A DNA stretch of 35,436 bases, from contig JALLBK010000435.1 of the NCBI GenBank assembly GCA_036940085.1, positions 1-35,436 on the forward strand, written 5' to 3'. The translations under genes and the position numbers were made by a program. Origin of the DNA: Discostella pseudostelligera (lineage: Eukaryota > Bacillariophyta > Thalassiosirophyceae > Thalassiosirales > Thalassiosiraceae). This document shows, one piece after another, positions 21,493 through 31,041 of the stretch. The notes beneath the pieces are model-generated. The model did not search any database. It was not told the DNA's origin and saw only the letters and a program-made list of their open reading frames with translations. Position 1 is the stretch's first letter. Each line of letters starts with the position of its first letter.

Positions 21493-21734
21493 GGTTCTTC
21501 TTGTTTGAGGAGTTTTGGGGGCAGCATGCAAGACCGTTGGGATCAGTTTCTCATTTTGTACTAATTCCAACGCAATAAATCCCATCGCTGAACACGAGAT
21601 GAAGATGATGACGGCCTGTCCGTCCCCTGCCTTGGAGTTCCACGTGACAGGAACTGCATCTGCATTCTGCAATCTCTGCGACAGTGAAAATGAAACAATG
21701 CAACCAGGATTAGATAGTGTCAGTCTATTATGAT
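21493..21734 (-). promoter_or_regulatory. Short upstream region of the TLDc gene
   Basis: 242 bp between two minus-strand genes. A G-box (CCACGTGA) lies at 21640-21647. The frame of the TLDc gene stays open through most of the gap, so part may be coding if the upstream ATG at 21585 is used. Confidence 0.35.
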
Positions 21735-23147
21735 TTACTCATCGCCATCGCCATCATCGTCATCATCATTATCTGCTTCTCCTGAAGCTGTTTCACTTGC
21801 ATCGTCAGATTCCAAGTAAGCATGTTCCAGCTCCACTAGTCCCAAACCCAAACAATCTTTACCGATTGGGTCGCTGCCAATAATATCGTGTTTCGTTACC
21901 ATCAATAACTCGTTTCCAAATTCTATTACCTCGCTCTCTTCACATCGTTGTATCCAACCAATCAATGGATATATGTACAGCTTATTGAAGAGATAATGAC
22001 ACTCGCTCCTCTCCATTATTCGACGCAGCTGCAACAAGCATCGTAAGATTGCTCGTCGTCCTCCCAAGATTATTCGACACACATCATCTACCGATTTCCT
22101 TGATAATGAATATACTCGTAGATATGGATAAATTAGCGATCGACGGATATTCCAACGAATAACATCGACAATGGTATCATACGGAGGATTGAAATGTTCT
22201 AACCATGATAAAGATGAACTCAATATCATCACTGTCCAGGATGATTCGACGGTAGGGTCTCCACCCGTGGTACGATGATCGTAGGCATAGGCGAACAGTA
22301 TATCGGTAAGGGTTAAGAATGCAGAACGTCGTTGTTCCGCGGATAGTTGTTGCATTGGGAAAGTTGTATGCTGGGGTGGAAGTGTGGCCAGAAGATGAGA
22401 TTCGTCCGCGGTGAAAAATACAGTGTTGACGTCGGATGATGATGTGGATAGCGATGCCATGCGGTCTGTAATATTCTCCACCGATTCAATCAAATTATTT
22501 TGCGATGCAACAGGATTGCCGTCTGCTTCCATCCAATGAGGTACCATCCGCATCGCAGCATCAAATATCATATCCTCTTCTTCTTCGGCATGCAAATCGT
22601 TCAAGTATCGGCCCGAATCAAACTTTTGATTTTCCATCTCTAACCTCATTTGTCGTCTGTTTTGTTCCTCAGAATGATTGATGATTTCACAGTCCTCGTT
22701 ATTATTTGCGGATACTTCATCTGGATTTGGACATTCCAACATTTCATGCACTAGCCCCTCTCGGGCGTAATCATAAAACACATTTGAGAATTGTTGGAAT
22801 AAACCATAATTTGGTCTCGTCTGATTGATCGAAAGCAAATCTTCCAAGGCGCCAGACGTATTGTTTTCACCAATTGCACCTCCTTCTTCGTTCTCACGGT
22901 CGCCAATAACTGCGACAAGTGGATTGGTTGATCTGCTTTCTTGCCGTGACTTCATTGGCTGTTGCTGAAGTCGACCCAGGAGATCTAAATCTTGCCAGAA
23001 TCCTTGTTCTTCTTTGCGTAGAATTATCACTATTGTTCCGTGATTTTTTTCAGGATTGTATTGCATTTTAGGCAAATCATCGGATGTCCAAAGGTGGCGA
23101 TGGCAAGGTGCTGATGCTGTTGATGATGCTGGCGCTCCAATACAGGT

Positions 23148-23187
<40 letters not shown>

Positions 23188-23474
23188 CCATCATCATCAT
23201 GTTCTCCGGCATTCTCGGCAGCAGCCTCATCAGTAGCGACATCCAAATCAGTAACTGCGCATGACAAACTCTCTTCTACTCCATTTTCGTCCACCACCCT
23301 TTCGGGCAAGGTCAACTTGAGAAGATACGTCGGCGGCGCGTAGAAATGCAATTCCATCCCATCGACGATGACCAAATCGAGGTTGGCGGGAGATACTCGC
23401 ACGTGCGGTATGGAGATTTCGACATGGACGTGTGTCGATGTTTGCGTTAGGCTGTATCGAGGGATGATCGGCAT
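21735..23474 (-). CDS. SHQ1: SHQ1, H/ACA snoRNP assembly factor
   Basis: Chaperone that holds dyskerin/Cbf5 before H/ACA RNA joins, acting in cytosol and nucleus. Single exon, 579 residues. The start at 23474 gives MPIIPRYSLTQT, the usual start of the CS domain; the frame continues upstream without an appropriate ATG context. The CS domain reads HVHVEISIPHVRVSP, LHFYAPPTYLLKLTLPERVV, and resumes at MQYNPEKNHGTIVIILRKEE. Between these lies an insertion containing 16 Asp residues (93-95, Gly96, 97-109). The C-terminal SHQ1 helical domain is unmistakable: FLTLTDILFAYAYDHR, ESSWTVMILSSSLSWLE, RRSLIYPYLR, RRAILRCLLQLRRI, LYIYPLIGWIQ and the closing GLGLVELEHAYLE. The tail is acidic. It is divergent from PNO1. 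Identification is firm. Confidence 0.94.
23148..23200. repeat. ATC/GAT trinucleotide microsatellite inside SHQ1
   Basis: About 17 consecutive ATC units on the plus strand, with one ACC interruption at about 23187. Read on the minus strand in the SHQ1 frame they are GAT codons, giving 13 uninterrupted Asp residues, one Gly (GGT) and three more Asp. Such a tract is expected to vary in length between alleles. Confidence 0.9.
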
Positions 23475-23811
23475 GACAATGGAGTAATCTAGAGGCAATA
23501 ATCTACTTCTATTACCGCCTACCGCCACTACTACACACCACAATATCCATCGTCATCGTCCTCGTCGGCGTCGTCGTCGGTGATTGAAGATCGCGATCGC
23601 GACGACTACTCACGTCTGCCCGTCCCCTATTCGCTCCCGCCATTTTTGGATGCACCCACCGCCACACAAAAAAATTAGACGACGTCGTCCGACGGAAAAG
23701 AAAGAGAGAGAGGTAGAGACCATGGCCATGGCATGGATGGTGACGATACATACAACTACAATATCGTCTTCTCACTCATCAATAGCGTCCTAATCATTAT
23801 CATTCATCACC
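23475..23811. promoter_or_regulatory. Bidirectional SHQ1/PNO1 promoter
   Basis: 337 bp between two divergent ribosome-biogenesis genes. Near the middle is a perfect 12-bp palindrome TCGCGATCGCGA (23591-23602), followed 33 bp later by CTCCCGCCATTTTT (23634-23647), an E2F-type element. No reading frame here has coding character. Confidence 0.55.
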
Positions 23812-24597
23812 ATGACAGCCGCAGAATACGACGACGTCGCGATGGAAATTGACGAAAGCAAACTCCACAACCACACCATCGATCCATCCACCCTAACATC
23901 ACGCATCCTCCAGAGTCAATCGATTCAACAGGAAGATGCCGCCGACAACGACAAGAACAATTCCGAGGATGACGAAAATATGGAGGACTCATCACCTCCT
24001 GAACAACCAACCTTTCAAATGTTATCAGCACACGCATCACGAGTGGGTGGGAAGGCCGAATATCGTCGCATACGCTGTCCGGCACATCGATACACACCGT
24101 TGCGCGAGAATTGGGAGCAGCTATTAACCCCCCTCGTGGAGTATCTCAAATTGCAAGTACGGTTCAATACACGAACTCGATCTGTCGAGATTAAGACATC
24201 GAAACATACATTGGAGGCATCGAGCTTGCAGAAAGGCGCCGACTTCATCGCTGCATTTATGTTAGGTTTTGAACCACAAGATGCGGTGGCCCTGCTGCGT
24301 TTGGATGATTTGTACATTGAATCCTTTCAGGTAACGGACGTGAAGACACTGCGTGGGGATCATTTATCACGTGCTATTGGACGTGTGGCCGGTCAGGGGG
24401 GTAAGACGCGCTTTGCGATCGAGAATGCAACTAGGACGCGAATTGTGATTGCAGATTCGAGGATACATATGTTGGGAAGCTATGGCAATATCCGTCTGGC
24501 GAGGAATGCTATCTGTGATTTGATTTTGGGTGCTCCTCCGGGGAAAGTGTACAATAATATGAGGAATGTTGCAAAGCGAATGAACGAGAGGTACTGA
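23812..24597 (+). CDS. PNO1: PNO1 (Dim2), KH-domain 40S pre-ribosome assembly factor
   Basis: RNA-binding partner of the NOB1 nuclease and of the Dim1 methyltransferase; it acts on the 3' end of 18S pre-rRNA in nucleolus and cytosol. Single exon, 261 residues, the family length. The ATG at 23812 lies in CACCATGACA. The acidic N-terminal third (residues 1-75) is variable as in homologues. The conserved part begins near PAHRYTPLRENWEQLL and contains VRFNTRTRSVEIKT, a divergent first KH region, then DAVALLRLDDLYIESF, and the second KH domain LSRAIGRVAGQGGKTRFAIENATRTRIVI with GSYGNIRLARNAICDLILG. It ends KVYNNMRNVAKRMNERY, the classic PNO1 C-terminus. It is divergent from SHQ1. Confidence 0.96.
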   Translation: MTAAEYDDVAMEIDESKLHNHTIDPSTLTSRILQSQSIQQEDAADNDKNNSEDDENMEDSSPPEQPTFQMLSAHASRVGGKAEYRRIRCPAHRYTPLRENWEQLLTPLVEYLKLQVRFNTRTRSVEIKTSKHTLEASSLQKGADFIAAFMLGFEPQDAVALLRLDDLYIESFQVTDVKTLRGDHLSRAIGRVAGQGGKTRFAIENATRTRIVIADSRIHMLGSYGNIRLARNAICDLILGAPPGKVYNNMRNVAKRMNERY

Positions 24598-25344
24598 GAG
24601 TTTGCCACGTCATGTGGTGGACGTATGGACTTGAAACATTGAGTGTCGTCTGCTTGGCAGGGCTATTTAGGAAGTGGTACTTGCATTCGGTGCTACCTCG
24701 ATGCAAAGTGATAGGAGAGTGTTCGTTCTCAGACTTAGTTGTTTGTTGTTTTGCATCCATATTAAAGGTATTCCCAGATGCTCTGCCGACATGATGTGAC
24801 GACCTGCAAACTTGCCTGCACATCAGAATAACAACAGATAACAATGCACATTACTTACTTACTCACTCTGAGTTGCTCTGAGTAGACAGTATTTACTACG
24901 ACATAGGACGAACAATTGCCCTGAAGACAAAACGTCGTCGCCGTCAACTTCTCAGCAGCCACCGATTTCTATCAGCGGCGAGCGGGAAGTGGGCGGGGCC
25001 GGAGGCTCAAAATGGCGGGAGATAGACGTCATCACAAGATCCATAGCGGGTGCTGACGTAATCGTAACCAAAATTTGAATTTGAATTCAGAATTTAAATA
25101 ATTTTCCGTTCAGAGTATGTAAGGAGACTGTTTCTCGAACGTCAACTCCTTTTCCTACGCGCCAAATGAGATTTCTTGTGTTTGGCATCGATGCGGCTCC
25201 AAAAGACCAAAAGCAAAAGACAAAAGCAAAAGATAGAGAGGCTTGCTTGCATGCATGCATTCATCGACGATGTTGTCGGCGGTGGTGGCAATGATGTTGT
25301 TGGGATTGTGAACGTTGACGATAACAAAGCCGCCGTCCTAATGA
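24598..25344. promoter_or_regulatory. Long intergenic region upstream of the 714-residue hypothetical gene
   Basis: 747 bp with no convincing gene. Near 24990-25060 it holds a cluster: GGGCGGGG (24992-24999 region), AAAATGGCGGGAGA (25010-25022, E2F type), GACGTC/ACGTCA at 25025-25031 and TGACGTAA at 25054-25061 (CRE/bZIP type). An A/T-rich stretch lies at 25070-25105, and an AAAAGCAAAAGAC-like purine repeat at 25200-25235. TGCATGCATGCA occurs near 25250. Confidence 0.4.
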
Positions 25345-27489
25345 ATGATGATGCAATCCTCCTCGCCCAACAACTCGGCAGTTCAATTATTATCCGGTAG
25401 GAACACACCCACCGGATCCGCTGGCGGCATGAGCGACCATGATCATGACTCCAACTCCAATCTCACCGACTCGGTCGACAATGAAAATTTCATAACCCTT
25501 CTTCAATACCGCGATGCCTACCACATTCTTAATCTGCCGTCGCCAACTTCGGAGTCGGTATCGTCGAACACTGCCACTGCCGCTGCTGCTATTTCACCAG
25601 AGACTATAGAAAAGGCGTACCATGCAGCCAAGGAGCAGGCATTATTGGCATTGGAGCAGTTTGAAGCCAAGCGGAATAGTCACCAGGGAGGTGGACGGAA
25701 CATGTTCTTCATCAGTCATCAGAATTATCTCGAATTAAAATTGCAAGCGTTAGATCAGGCGTATGATGAGCTCATGCCGCCAGTGGAGGGGATGATTGTT
25801 GAGAAACGAGGTTCAGCTCATGCAGAAGAAGTCGATTTCGATTCCCCGCAAGCAATTCCGGAGGGGGGAGAACAAAATGCTGCTGCTACCTGGGATGAAT
25901 CGCTATCGGTCAAGAAAAGTGTCGAGAAAGACACAGGAGAATCGCCACCGAATGTTTCAAGCGCAAGAGAATTCGTGTGGAATGACAATACTTCCGGTAA
26001 TGCTGTTCCTGCTGCCAATTCAGACACAAACATAGCACAACAGCAACAACGCCTCCACAAACAAGAACCATCCGATGATGAACTGGACACAATTGACATC
26101 TACTTTCGCCCTACTAGCCACGCCAGGAAGGGATCCGATCCCCCAGCAAGACATCGAACCAACACGCCCAGTAGTGAACATCCATCGGATGTGAGCAGTT
26201 GCACGTGGGATGGATCGTCGATATTTTCCATGATTAGTCAGACGAAGAAGAATTGGGAAGATGCTGCCAGTGAGGGAGGATTGTCCGATGTACTAGGTCC
26301 CAAAACGAATTCCAATGCAAATGTCGCACGAGCGATGGTGGCAGAGCAGCAGACTGCGCAAGACAATAATGAGAGCAGTATTGTCAGAAAACCTACCCGT
26401 CGACCTCCCACTGGGATCAATGTGAAACACAACCTGAAGAAGCAAGCACAAATCAGCCCAACGTCAGTAACCTGCTTTCCAGCATTCATACACAACGATC
26501 AACATTACGACAATACATCTGGTAATCATCGTGGCAAGGCTGCATCGCTCGGTCGGGGCAGACGAATGATGGGAAAATCGCGTACTCACAATTCCCATGA
26601 AGCTACGGAGGCGGCACGGATGGGGATATTGCGTGCCTTGTCCGAAGATAATTCGGAGTGTCTGCCATTAGACGATGATGATGAATATAACAATTATTAT
26701 TCCAATACAATGAATGAGACTCAAGATACATCGGGGGATGCAGAGTCGAACGATTACAATTTCCTGGGAGGTGAGCAACATGTACGCGGAAGAGGCAATA
26801 TACAACCATCATCATCCAACGTACTCTATCAGGGACAGTCAGATCAGATGTCAAAGTATAACAACAGTATTATGGGATCTACGCTCAATGAGACTTCGCA
26901 GACTCAAAAGATTTCAAGCGGCTCGCGATTATCAGCATCGGATGCGAGTAATCATGAAAAGAGAATTGCCACTTCTTCACCCAGACCGCTAACCTATTCG
27001 AGAAGACAGCAACCAAAGTCCAAATATTCAAATGAGGATGAATACCAGTCATTACTACAAACCGGCATCGTTGGGACCCTCGAGTTGGCGGATGAATTCT
27101 GCACGGCTCTCAACAACTGTTGGAAGGATGGGATGTTAGGCAGCTCTAATGGAGGACTTGCCAAGACACTCTCACGGGCGGGAACTGTCGCCACGGCGGC
27201 TTTCGATGCAGCGGCATACGAACTGGAGCGCAGCGCACAACATCCGTTGGATCAATCATCTCGTGTCGAGGATGAATCGACATTGTATTCCCGATCTACG
27301 TATGATGGTGATTCTGCGTATCATAACCAGAGTGTGTATACCACAGATGGAGAGTCGACGGCATTTAATACAATAAGCTCGTTTAGGAGACGAGATGAAT
27401 CTCCTGATATGATAGAAAATAGACAAAGGACTTCAAGGAATGCGTCTGCAAACGGGCCTACGGCGCCACAGACAAGAAGGCTGGTATGA
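25345..27489 (+). CDS. Hypothetical, mostly disordered protein with degenerate J-like start
   Basis: A single-exon 714-residue frame beginning ATGATGATGCAA; a later in-frame Met (residue 29, MSDHDHD) is an alternative. I do not recognise a family with certainty. Residues about 55-147 form the only obviously globular part: YRDAYHILNLPSP, then SPETIEKAYHAAKEQALLALEQFEAK and NYLELKLQALDQAYDELM. The spacing of Tyr, the hydrophobic helices and the final AYxxL recalls a DnaJ-type J domain, but the HPD tripeptide is absent, so it could not stimulate Hsp70 in the usual way. The rest is Ser/Asn/Gln/Asp-rich and low complexity, with a short predicted helix near residues 570-620 (LLQTGIVGTLELADEFCTALNNCW). 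Such proteins are common in diatoms. The gene is likely real; its function is unknown. Confidence 0.6.
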   Translation: MMMQSSSPNNSAVQLLSGRNTPTGSAGGMSDHDHDSNSNLTDSVDNENFITLLQYRDAYHILNLPSPTSESVSSNTATAAAAISPETIEKAYHAAKEQALLALEQFEAKRNSHQGGGRNMFFISHQNYLELKLQALDQAYDELMPPVEGMIVEKRGSAHAEEVDFDSPQAIPEGGEQNAAATWDESLSVKKSVEKDTGESPPNVSSAREFVWNDNTSGNAVPAANSDTNIAQQQQRLHKQEPSDDELDTIDIYFRPTSHARKGSDPPARHRTNTPSSEHPSDVSSCTWDGSSIFSMISQTKKNWEDAASEGGLSDVLGPKTNSNANVARAMVAEQQTAQDNNESSIVRKPTRRPPTGINVKHNLKKQAQISPTSVTCFPAFIHNDQHYDNTSGNHRGKAASLGRGRRMMGKSRTHNSHEATEAARMGILRALSEDNSECLPLDDDDEYNNYYSNTMNETQDTSGDAESNDYNFLGGEQHVRGRGNIQPSSSNVLYQGQSDQMSKYNNSIMGSTLNETSQTQKISSGSRLSASDASNHEKRIATSSPRPLTYSRRQQPKSKYSNEDEYQSLLQTGIVGTLELADEFCTALNNCWKDGMLGSSNGGLAKTLSRAGTVATAAFDAAAYELERSAQHPLDQSSRVEDESTLYSRSTYDGDSAYHNQSVYTTDGESTAFNTISSFRRRDESPDMIENRQRTSRNASANGPTAPQTRRLV

Positions 27490-28044
27490 TTTGTCGGTTG
27501 TTGTACGGGCGTATGGGTGTTGAGAGAGCATGGAAGCATCATTATCTGTACACGTGGTGGGATCGGAGTATAGGACCATATTAGCAGAACGAAAAATAAG
27601 TCGTTGCAGAGTACCTAGAAGACAGGATAGAATAGACAGTTTGGATTTGAATGCATAGAAGATTTACGTGCATCGAAAGGACAACTTGAACGCAAATAAA
27701 CTTTGTGAAAAGGTGCTTGCAAGAGAACGAAGTACGATACTTGTTTGCTCTTCAGCCACTGCTTGCATGCAGCTTCCATCCGTGCCATTCTATGCAAACT
27801 GCATGCCGACTCCTCTCGACTCCTCCATTCTCCATCCCGCGCGCACCGGATCGTCTGCCACGTTGAGAGAAATGAGTAGGTGTGTACTCCTACTCCTAGT
27901 CGCAAATCGATGCCACGTGGTGTAAGGTATCCGAGTCGAGTCACCAATCTCCCGCCAAATATAATAGTAATTCCACCGCACCACCGCCACCGCAGCCACC
28001 GCGATCTTTTCGCCAACCTCCAACAACAACCAACAAATCCATCA
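27490..28044. promoter_or_regulatory. Intergenic region upstream of the USP5-type gene
   Basis: 555 bp. CACGTG occurs at 27551-27556 and CCACGTGG at 27913-27920; TCTCCCGCCAAAT (27948-27960) is an E2F-type site 90 bp before the next ATG. Open frames crossing it in either strand look like chance. Confidence 0.45.
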
Positions 28045-30995
28045 ATGACCATGGCGGCCGACACCGACACCATACGCATAGCCATGGACCGTATCATCGC
28101 AGCCGCGGCAAAATGCCGCATTGCCACCCCCCACGATGTCGTTACCAACTCCGAATGTGTCTACACATTTCATTCACCCTACACGACCGACAAGGGCATT
28201 GTCGTCAATCTAACAACATTTGTTGGTACCGTCGATGAGTTGGCCTTCACCACCGCTGCTGCATCGTCCACCTTGACAGATGACGAGGAGGCATTATTTG
28301 TTCGTATCTGTAAGAAACGTGTTCGGAAAGAGAAGGCGGCGGATAATGCCAATGATGATGATATGATAGAGACTACTACTACAACTACAGCAATTAAATT
28401 GGGTATGGGCGTCGAGGGTGGATTTCAATCCGAACAAGACAAATATGAAACGATATCGACTTATTCCATTGTCGTGGGGGACAATGCCGGTGGCAACGGG
28501 AAGTTGAATATGTTGGCTGAGCTGCCGTATGATGATACAACGAAAAAATCTTTTCCTATGCTTGTATCCCAAAGCGCTGATGCGATTATTTGTCATGCTG
28601 GTTTGGCGGTACGGCAGGATTTGACGGCTTGGGAGCTCGAGGAGGAGCCAAAGCCAATTAGCAAGTATCTGGAGTCGTTGCCCTTTGTTGATAATGGGGT
28701 GAAAATTAGCCAGAATCCATCGGATTGGATGGTAAGTTACAAGACAACTATTCCCATTGGTCATCATCTGATAATGAAATCATCATTAACCTCATTGATT
28801 CATTGTTTCTTGTGTTTCTTGTCAGTGTGAAATGTCAGGTGACAAAGAAAATCTTTGGCTCAACCTCAGCGATGGTTTCATTGGTGGCGGACGCAAGAAT
28901 TGGGACGATAGTGGAGGTTCCAATGGTGCCTTGAATCATTTTATGGAGACTGGTGAAAAGTACCCATTGGTGGTCAAGCTTGGAACGATTACCGAGGACC
29001 TTAGTACTGCCGATTGTTACTCGTATGCCAAGGATGAAGATTGTCCAGTGCAAATACCCAATTTAAAGGAACTTTTGGAGAAGCGTGGAATTATTATTAC
29101 CGGAATGTAAGTTTGGTGGTGTCTGATTCTCTTGGTCACTATCTTGTGCGTCCCTTCGAACTAACGTTGTCTATTTCTGCTTTTTCTTTCCTAGGCAAAA
29201 GACTGTGAAATCAACTGCTGAACTTGAAGTGGAACTAAATGCAACGTATGCATTTGATGCAATTACTGAAAAGGGTGCGCATCTTGTTCCCGTCGCTGGT
29301 CCAGGACTGCAGGGTCTTCAAAATTTGGGCAATAGTTGTTACATGAACAGTGTGGTTCAAATGTTGTTTAGTGGGACGGTGCCTGAGCTATCCGCACGAT
29401 ATGGAATGTCAGCTGGAGCAGGAACCAACTCACTGCAAAAGATTGCACCTACCAAAGCATCAGATGATCTACTCTGTCAGACGACGAAACTTGCGTATGC
29501 ATTGTTCAGCGGCGCATTTTGTGGTCCTATCCCTAATGCAGACGATGATGCTGACGAAAGTGCAACCGACCCAAAGTATCGCCTGGCACCTCGCATGTTC
29601 AAACACGTTGTCGGAAAAGACCACGCCGACTTCAGGACGGGGCAACAGCAAGATGCAGCTCAGTACTTTCAATATCTGCTGGAGAAGTTGGACCGTGCAG
29701 AATTGGGCGCGGGGGATAGACTCAAAGGCAAAGATGGTGCAGGTTCGGCACTTGTTTCATCGCATTTATTTTCTTTTAAGACGGAATCTCGACTGATGTG
29801 CGAGGCGGATAACAAGATCAAGTACAAAGAAGGTCCAACTGACACCATTTTGAGCCTTCGCATCCCAATATTAGAATCGACTTCGCCTGGTGGCGACATG
29901 CCTGATGTCAAACGTCAAAAGTCCGAAGATGCATGTGATGATGACAAGGAAAAGAACAAGGTCCCGACTGTGTCGTTTGATGCATGCATGGATAAATGGG
30001 CCGCCCCATCGATTATTGATGATTACCGTTGGCCTCATTTGCAAAATTCTATTATCCGAGCGACGTCTCAGACGCGATTTGTGAATTTCCCACGTTATCT
30101 GTTGGTCCAGATGCAACGCTATGAACTTGGAGATGATTGGCAGCCTCGTAAGATTGAAGTAGATATTGATGTGCCAGAAGAATTTTCCTTTCAGAAATTC
30201 AGAGGGATGGGTCCCCAAGATGGGGAAACGCTGGTATCCGATAATGTTGAGGGCCGTGAGGAGACGAGTACCAGTCTACCACCTGCTCCTGCCATTGATG
30301 AAGGTGCTCTGGGCGTCTTGCTCGACATGGGTTTCAACATGAATGGAAGCAAGAGAGCGTTGATGGCTGTTGGGGGGTCAAATGTCGATGCGGCTATGAA
30401 TTGGGTCTTTGAGCATAACGAAGATCCTGATTTCAACGATCCTTTACCGGAAACCACCGCTGCTTCGGCTGCTGCAACTAGCAACTCGGATGTAAATGAA
30501 ACTGTCGTCATGTCGCTGGTGGACAACTTGGGCTGTTTTACTGCGGATCAAGTAAGAGCAGCGGTAAAGCATTGCAGCGGGGCACCTGATCGTGCCGCTG
30601 ATTGGCTCTTCTCTCACATGGTAAGGAATAATATGAACTGATTGTTGCAATATTGAAACAGTGGAATGTCTCACCAATTGTGAATCCAACAGGATGATCT
30701 TGATGGGGCAATCGCGGCACTTGACAATTTAGCGGCGGCTAGTGAGTCTATCCCCAAACCTGTTACTGCACAGCTCGAAGATGGTGATGGCAAATACGAT
30801 CTCGTGGGTCTTCTTAGTCACATTGGGAAAAATACCGGCAGTGGACACTACGTTGCCCACTTGAAAAAGGACGGGAAGTGGGTAATTTACAATGATGAGA
30901 AGGTCGCTCTATCCGAGAATCCTCCAATTCGTCATGCTTACATGTACTTGTTTCAGCGAAAAGACACAATTGGTTCACCAAACTCTGAGTACTAA
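28045..30995 (+). CDS. USP5: USP5/USP13/UBP14-type ubiquitin isopeptidase T (4 exons)
   Basis: Exons 28045-28731, 28826-29106, 29195-30620 and 30693-30995; introns of 94, 88 and 72 bp. The product has 898 residues. It disassembles free polyubiquitin chains to recycle ubiquitin. Domains: an N-terminal variant zinc-finger region (1-225); a canonical ZnF-UBP region from Cys230 (ENLWLNLSDG, GRKNWDDSGG, YPLVVKLGTITED); a Cys box NLGNSCYMNS with nucleophile Cys371; RMFKHVVGKDHADF and QQQDAAQYF; two UBA domains (LGVLLDMGFNMNGSKRALM... and VVMSLVDNLGCFTADQVRAAV...); and a His box GSGHYVAHLKKDGKWVIYNDEKV with His850 and Asp866. Catalytic residues are complete. In the ZnF-UBP, three of the four zinc ligands seen in human USP5 are replaced (see findings). 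The start is the first of two close ATGs (28045, 28051). The family call is firm. Confidence 0.95.
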
Positions 30996-31041
30996 GTCGG
31001 CTGCTAGAGCTGCATTGAATAAGTATAATTACTCTCTATGT

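Noticed and set aside
25200..25260. CAAAAG-like purine repeats and TGCATGCATGCA
   Set aside because: Too short and imperfect to be a transposon end or array; treated as low-complexity leader DNA.
27880..28044. 55-residue upstream extension of the USP5-type frame
   Set aside because: It crosses an E2F-type site at 27951 and has His/Pro/Arg-rich chance composition; the ATG at 28045 is more sensible.
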